Source: Pardosa pseudoannulata
Lineage: Eukaryota; Arthropoda; Arachnida; Araneae; Lycosidae
Assembly: GCA_032207245.1 (NCBI GenBank)
Contig: CM063502.1
Coordinates: forward strand, 66,858,569-66,922,568
Direction: 5' to 3'
DNA: 64,000 nt
Position 1 is the stretch's first letter. Each line of letters begins with the position of its first letter. This document shows, piece after piece, positions 59,036 through 64,000 of the stretch. The translations under genes and the position numbers were made by a program. A model generated the notes under the pieces. The model was not told where the DNA came from. It made no database searches and saw only the letters and a list, made by a program, of their open reading frames with translations.

Positions 59036-62000
59036 AACGCTAAAATAAAGGCTAATTTTCTGTCCAATAGCACACAATTTTCAACTGTTCCAGGAAAAAA
59101 AATATTATTACTCCAATAACTAAATCACTTCCTATGTGGTTTTTGAGCTAGCTTAAATGATCAAAGTTCATTCCTGACTCCCAATAACGCTGAGTAATCT
59201 GTAGATTTCATGGGAATGGAATCACATTATTCGCTCTTGGATGTGATATTTGGAACGATATATTTTTCTTGAGTATTCAATGCACAGCTCTTGACATGTA
59301 AAGACTTTCAGCTTCAATAAATTTAAAGTTCCAGAAATTGTACTTCGCTGTTTTTAATGTAGTCACAACTGCAAATCATTTACGTTCTCTTATTACCCAG
59401 AAAACCAGGACAATTGGAATGATAAGGGTTAAATTTCATAAGCAATCGGGGAGAATAATTTCGCTGGTTTACACACACATATATATATAATTGATATGTT
59501 ATTGCGTAATGATATCAGAACAATCTTAAGTGTGCTGTTATGGAGATAATGTTAATAATTGAATAAAATAAATAAATGACTTTTTTAAGTAAAAAAAGGG
59601 GGGGATTGTTAACCCCTTAACTGCCGCGAGCATATATATATAAGCTTTGCGCTGGGATGCATTAACTGTCCCGTAATGCGTATGTGTATACTTTGTATAT
59701 GTTAAATCTTGTATAAGTTAGTGTACTTAATGACAATCAGGAGAGTACTAAGAAACGTCGTGAAGGAATACTTATATATACATCCAAAACAGTTAAAGCA
59801 TTGACTGCGCAAGACGTATACACTCACTTAATAATTACGATAAGTCAGTATACACTCAGCAATTCTACAAAATCAAATTAAAATTTAAGATTGTTGTTTC
59901 GCAAGGTAATTTCTCGTTTTCTGATGTTGTTTAAACAAAGCATATGCTTTCATAAATGCTGATTTTTATTGAGAACAGTTCTATGTATAGAAGAAAACAA
60001 TAATAATCTCTCTTAAGGTCATTTTGTTACATTGTAGTACAGTTTAGTATATTATTTTACCCACAAATGTATTGTTATACAACATACTGTAAGATAAATA
60101 CAGTTTACATGACTATTACACATCTAAGTGGGAATCTAAATAAATATTTTGTTTAAAATATTTTTTGTACTTCTGAATTTATTTTTAATAAATGCATAAC
60201 TTAAAGTTTTTTCTTTTCCTGTACACTGTACGCACAGATAGGTCATGTGGTTCTATAATGGACAAAAGTTTTATGGTTTTACAGAGTGGGTCAATGTTCG
60301 TAAAAGTTGGACTATGGGACCAAGTATTTCTGTTTGCCCAGAGCCCAAAATTATCATAATAAACCCCTATGTCCAATGCAGTATTAAAATAACGGAAATA
60401 GTCTATATTAAAATGCTTAAGAAGGTTGTAGAAAACCATAAAATAGTATAAAGGACATAATAAGTACAGATTTAAATATTCTAACTATTAAACCATATTC
60501 CATCTAATAACTCATATTTGATGCCATTAAAGTAGTTCTTGAACTTCTGGATGATACAAACCTGAAAAATAGAAAACTGTTACAGAATGAACTTCTAAAC
60601 TGCCATTAAAAACATTACCATACTTATTTATCATTTTGTAACTGTTCGTTTATCTTAATGTATTTTCTGGCTTCATTGCTGAAATATATAAATTAGAGAT
60701 TTTAACTCTTACTGTAGACGATAGATGGCAGCACTATAACTGAGATCTTATAATGGTGTTTTATTTATTCATTTATTTATTTATTTCCAAATTCAAAAAT
60801 TTGATATTATTTTTATATTGATTCTTTTTTTGTGTAACATGATTAAACTTTCTCTTGTGCCACTATAATCATAAAATACTTGAATTTAACGCTCTGGTAA
60901 TTTGAACAATTTTACAAATTTCAAAATTGTCTGAAAGAGTAACTTTACAAAGATATTTAATTTAAAATTGGAACTCTTAAACTTTAATTTAAATTTAAAA
61001 TAGAATCATATTCATACTGTGAATCATATTCGCACTGTAGTCTCGTTCTGCAAAACCGACAGTAGTTTGGGAAGATTTTATTTATTGCCGACATATTGTA
61101 TTTTCTTTAGTTATAAACAATATATGAAAATGAATTAAGTGCGTGAATTTTCAAAACAAAATCTAGGGTGTATTTCAAAAATTTAATTTTGCTAATTTGT
61201 GGAAGCTTGTCAAGATTAATTAAAAACATAAGAAATTTTCATTATTTTTGTTCTATTACTTCTAAACGAACAATAGATGGCAGCACTAAAATATTCTTAA
61301 AATTTGGTTGCTGAGGTAACTTACTTTAATTAAAAGATATATTTAAAGGATATACCTTATCTTTTAACACCAGAAAATCGAACTTTCTGATACATTTCTT
61401 AAAAAAAGGAAATTTTTTTGAAGGCTTCTGTAAAATATTACAAACAACGTTTAATTGTTTTAATCTTTTCATAGTTGTTCATGGTTGAAAAGTTGAGGAA
61501 GAAAAATTTTAGTAAACAGCTTTAATATTACTTCCTAAAGGAAGGCGTTAAGAAAATCTTAAAGCTACTATTAATTGATAATAATACTAATATTAGGGGA
61601 AATGATACCCTATTTCTAGGCCATATCCGGATTAAGTAATTAATTTTATCTATTTTTGATGGGATGAAAGTTCCCAAGGGAGAAGTGAAAGGTTAGTGTT
61701 TATGGAAAACTGTTAAATAAAATTACAGCTACGCTTTACGATTCATACTATTAATTAGTTCTGGAAAACCACTGAATTTACTGAATTAATTATTAACTTA
61801 AAATTTAATAAATAAAAGTTATTTCATTCATGAAGGTTTTAATGGAGTGAATATTATGAAAACAAATAGTTACAATTGTTGCAAACAGACGGCGCTGTAT
61901 GTATGCAAATCTCAGTAAATATGCAAAATTCATGTTCCTAGATGCATCATACCTTTCTGTTTGGTGTTTTTTCTCTCTTTTTTTTCATCTATCCTTGTGG
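59036..62000. other. mostly unassigned AT-rich sequence
   Basis: Apart from the possible TTAA element at 59609, no element or gene was recognised. The short string agatggcagcac occurs near 60724 and 61276. Confidence 0.3.
59609..59835. mobile_element. possible TTAA-type inverted-repeat element
   Basis: The left end is ttaaccccttaactgccg. Further in, gcgctgggatgcattaactg resembles the reverse complement of the right side, gcgcagtcaatgctttaac. Ends and duplication are not clean. Confidence 0.3.
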
Positions 62001-62007
62001 CCTATAT

Positions 62008-62023
62008 ATTATTATTATTATTA

Positions 62024-62070
<47 letters not shown>

Positions 62071-62071
62071 T
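62008..62071. repeat. (ATT)n microsatellite
   Basis: About 64 bases of ATT repeat with a single gtt interruption. Confidence 0.97.
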
Positions 62072-64000
62072 TGAAGAGCCTGTACGAAAGTAATTTGGAA
62101 GTTATGTTTAATTAATGGACCACACTTTTTGCAAATATTACACGATAGCATATTATAGAAATAATTAGATTATAATGACATTGTTACTCTAGCTTTCCTA
62201 CAAGACTTGTTTGCATGAAAAATTCAAGATTATTTGTAATGTTATGAATAAGCACTGTTTAAGCACAGATTTTAGCTTAATTAATTCAATTTCGAGGTCC
62301 TTTTTTATATAATAATTCATTACGTAGTTAAACAGACATTTTTAATTTTATCTTTATTTATACATTAATTTTATCTTTAAGTACTTTCCGATGAGGTATC
62401 TCTATCTTATATATTAATACAGATTTTTAATTTTTGGTGATTTCATTGTTGGTTTGTAGAAAATTGCTTTGTTTATTCCTGAAAGAAAAATTAAAAAGAT
62501 GCATATCAGATGTCGTCTAGTAACTTCAACGTTTTACCAAAGAGTGCGCATTAAATATTTATATAAAGAGCAAAACTTTTAGCATTACGGCATTACAAAA
62601 GAGTGAAATTTTCTGGATTATGGATCAAGGGTATGTCACTTTCATAATCGGAGAGATGTTTTCAAGGGGATTTAGTGCAGTGTGCTGCGATCATATCTCA
62701 TCAGTGATGGACAATCTAACACAGTAAAGACTAAAATACCGATAAGTATCAGGTACTGTCTTCCAAAACCATTAATTAATTGAGAAAAATGATTTTCTCT
62801 TTTGAATTCAGCCTAAATAATACTATAAGCGTCAGCCAATAAAATTTTACTTTTTTAAAATTTTAATTTTATTAAGACTAGAGTTATAAATTTCACGACT
62901 GGAAACTGATACCATAGGCTAAAATGGTAAAGATCCCACTGCAAATGTTAGTTGAGTAAAAGTAAAGGAGAAAACTTATATGATTTTTAAATAATTGAGA
63001 AAACCTTTTTGCCGTACTTTTTTATTTAACGCAAATCAAACCATTTGACCGACATAAAAGGAAAATACACTTGGACAAAACAGGACAAAAGACCTAGAAA
63101 ATTTTCCATTCTGTCACCTTCCTTCAATATTTCAATTTTTATCGTTATTGGCTTTCCTTCAATATTTCATGCAAGAAATTAGTTACACTTAACTACGCAA
63201 GGGTTAATTACGAATATTTTGCTTTGATTTGGAATGCTATTGTCTGTTATTTTCTATATAATGGCTAATGAAACAAGGATATTAATTTTTGGTCACAGAA
63301 AAGCAGAACTTTTTGTGTTAAGGTTCGTTAAAGCAAGTTTAAATATTTACTAAATATATTTACATGAAAAGAAAAAGCGTGTAAAAATATAGATTTTGTA
63401 ATTTTGGCAAAACTGAGTTTTTAAGTTTAAAAATACCATAAGAGGAATGCATAATTTATTTGAAAATTTTTTGTAACTTATCTACTACGATCACCGGTTG
63501 AATAAAATGGTCAAAGACTTAACTACTCACCCTGTATAACATTTTCGATGAGGCAGCCTTAGTTATTTTTAACACAGTTTTTGTTACGAATTGGAAATTT
63601 CAGTCACACCCGTTATCCTGAAGTAGACTTATTTCTAGAAAACGTGTATTATATATTCTCTTCAAGAACCTCCAAAAGGCCTGACCAAAAGAAATGCTAA
63701 GTACTAAAATATCACCAAGGCCCGCACGTAAGAGAATCTCCAAAATGTCAAAATTCGACCAGTACACACTATTGATTGGATTAGACAAATTGCTGATAGA
63801 AACACGAAAATATACTGAATTTAGCATCAAATAAATTAAATAAATAAAAAAAATAATTCACATTTTAAAAAAGCAATGCTTTGAGAAGTTTTGACTCTAC
63901 ACGTTGTTACGAAGAAGCCCTGCACAAATTTTCATGCCTGTAGTTAGTATTGTTTATTGCATAGTATTGCATAGTATTCATAATTGATTAGATCATTAAT
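62072..64000. other. no gene recognised
   Basis: AT-rich. A string caccctgtata near 63528, on the strand shown, resembles a mariner end, but no partner end was found. A - strand frame at 63600-63830 has no recognisable domain. Confidence 0.3.

Noticed and set aside
60715..61290. Recurring string agatggcagcac
   Set aside because: Only two exact short matches and one looser match elsewhere (36713); too short to define an element.
63520..63540. Mariner-like end caccctgtata
   Set aside because: No matching opposite end was found within the window.

Overview
This is a piece of an AT-rich nuclear eukaryotic genome, most likely an arthropod and probably an arachnid. The evidence is: spliced exons with GT/AG borders; long (AC)n(AT)n microsatellites; a Copia element using the initiator-tRNA-Met half-primer; tRNA-derived SINEs; and remnants of hAT, pogo, Tc1/mariner and piggyBac-type DNA transposons. 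The arachnid guess rests only on the look of the SINE and repeat families, because no search could be run. No bacterial, CRISPR or operon-like organisation is present.

Only one host gene is well supported. The last three exons of an extracellular sushi/CCP-domain protein lie on the + strand at 16519-16722, 17782-18126 and 25764-26443. All visible junctions are phase 1. The visible part reads: one complete CCP module, an acidic/polar linker, a very Lys/Arg/His-rich linker, a second CCP module, then the stop, followed by about 1 kb of 3'UTR with AATAAA signals near 27430 and 27477. The 5' exons are not recognisable; they lie to the left or outside the window.

Layout: 0.6-1.3 kb holds a tandem duplication, one copy of which carries a long (TG)n. 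A Copia LTR retrotransposon occupies 3.8-8.0 kb on the - strand. It has about 96% identical LTRs, a PBS and a PPT, but stops and a frameshift break it between integrase and reverse transcriptase. From 8.3 to 9 kb and 19.4 to 20.9 kb there are large microsatellites. The 7.6-kb last intron (18.1-25.8 kb) is full of repeats: a fold-back repeat array split by a non-autonomous hAT element that itself contains a SINE (21.4-23.1 kb), a 26-bp-arm palindrome (24.03 kb), and two tandem arrays (24.5-25.3 and 25.5-25.75 kb). After the gene come a second hAT copy (30.75-31.17 kb), a four-unit satellite of about 330 bp (31.85-33.2 kb), another hAT-like element (33.8-34.4 kb) and a 924-bp pogo/Tigger-like element (35.70-36.62 kb).

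From 36.6 to 53 kb the texture changes. It is very AT-rich and has no copy of the main SINE family. It holds only degraded coding relics: Tc1-like, a DUF4371-type hAT transposase, a hAT C-terminal segment, and one exon-like DUF4806-type fragment. It also has a poly(A) tract of about 33 nt preceded by AATAAA. The right end (53.6-64 kb) has two mariner relics, a third mariner-like element with an N-terminal HTH reading frame, small inverted-repeat elements including a TTAA-flanked one, a clear SINE, and otherwise unassigned AT-rich DNA.

Nothing here forms a multi-gene system. The points most worth following are the sushi gene with its basic linker, the nested-transposon stratigraphy in its last intron, the perfect palindrome, the retroposition-like poly(A) site and the exon-like DUF4806 relic.
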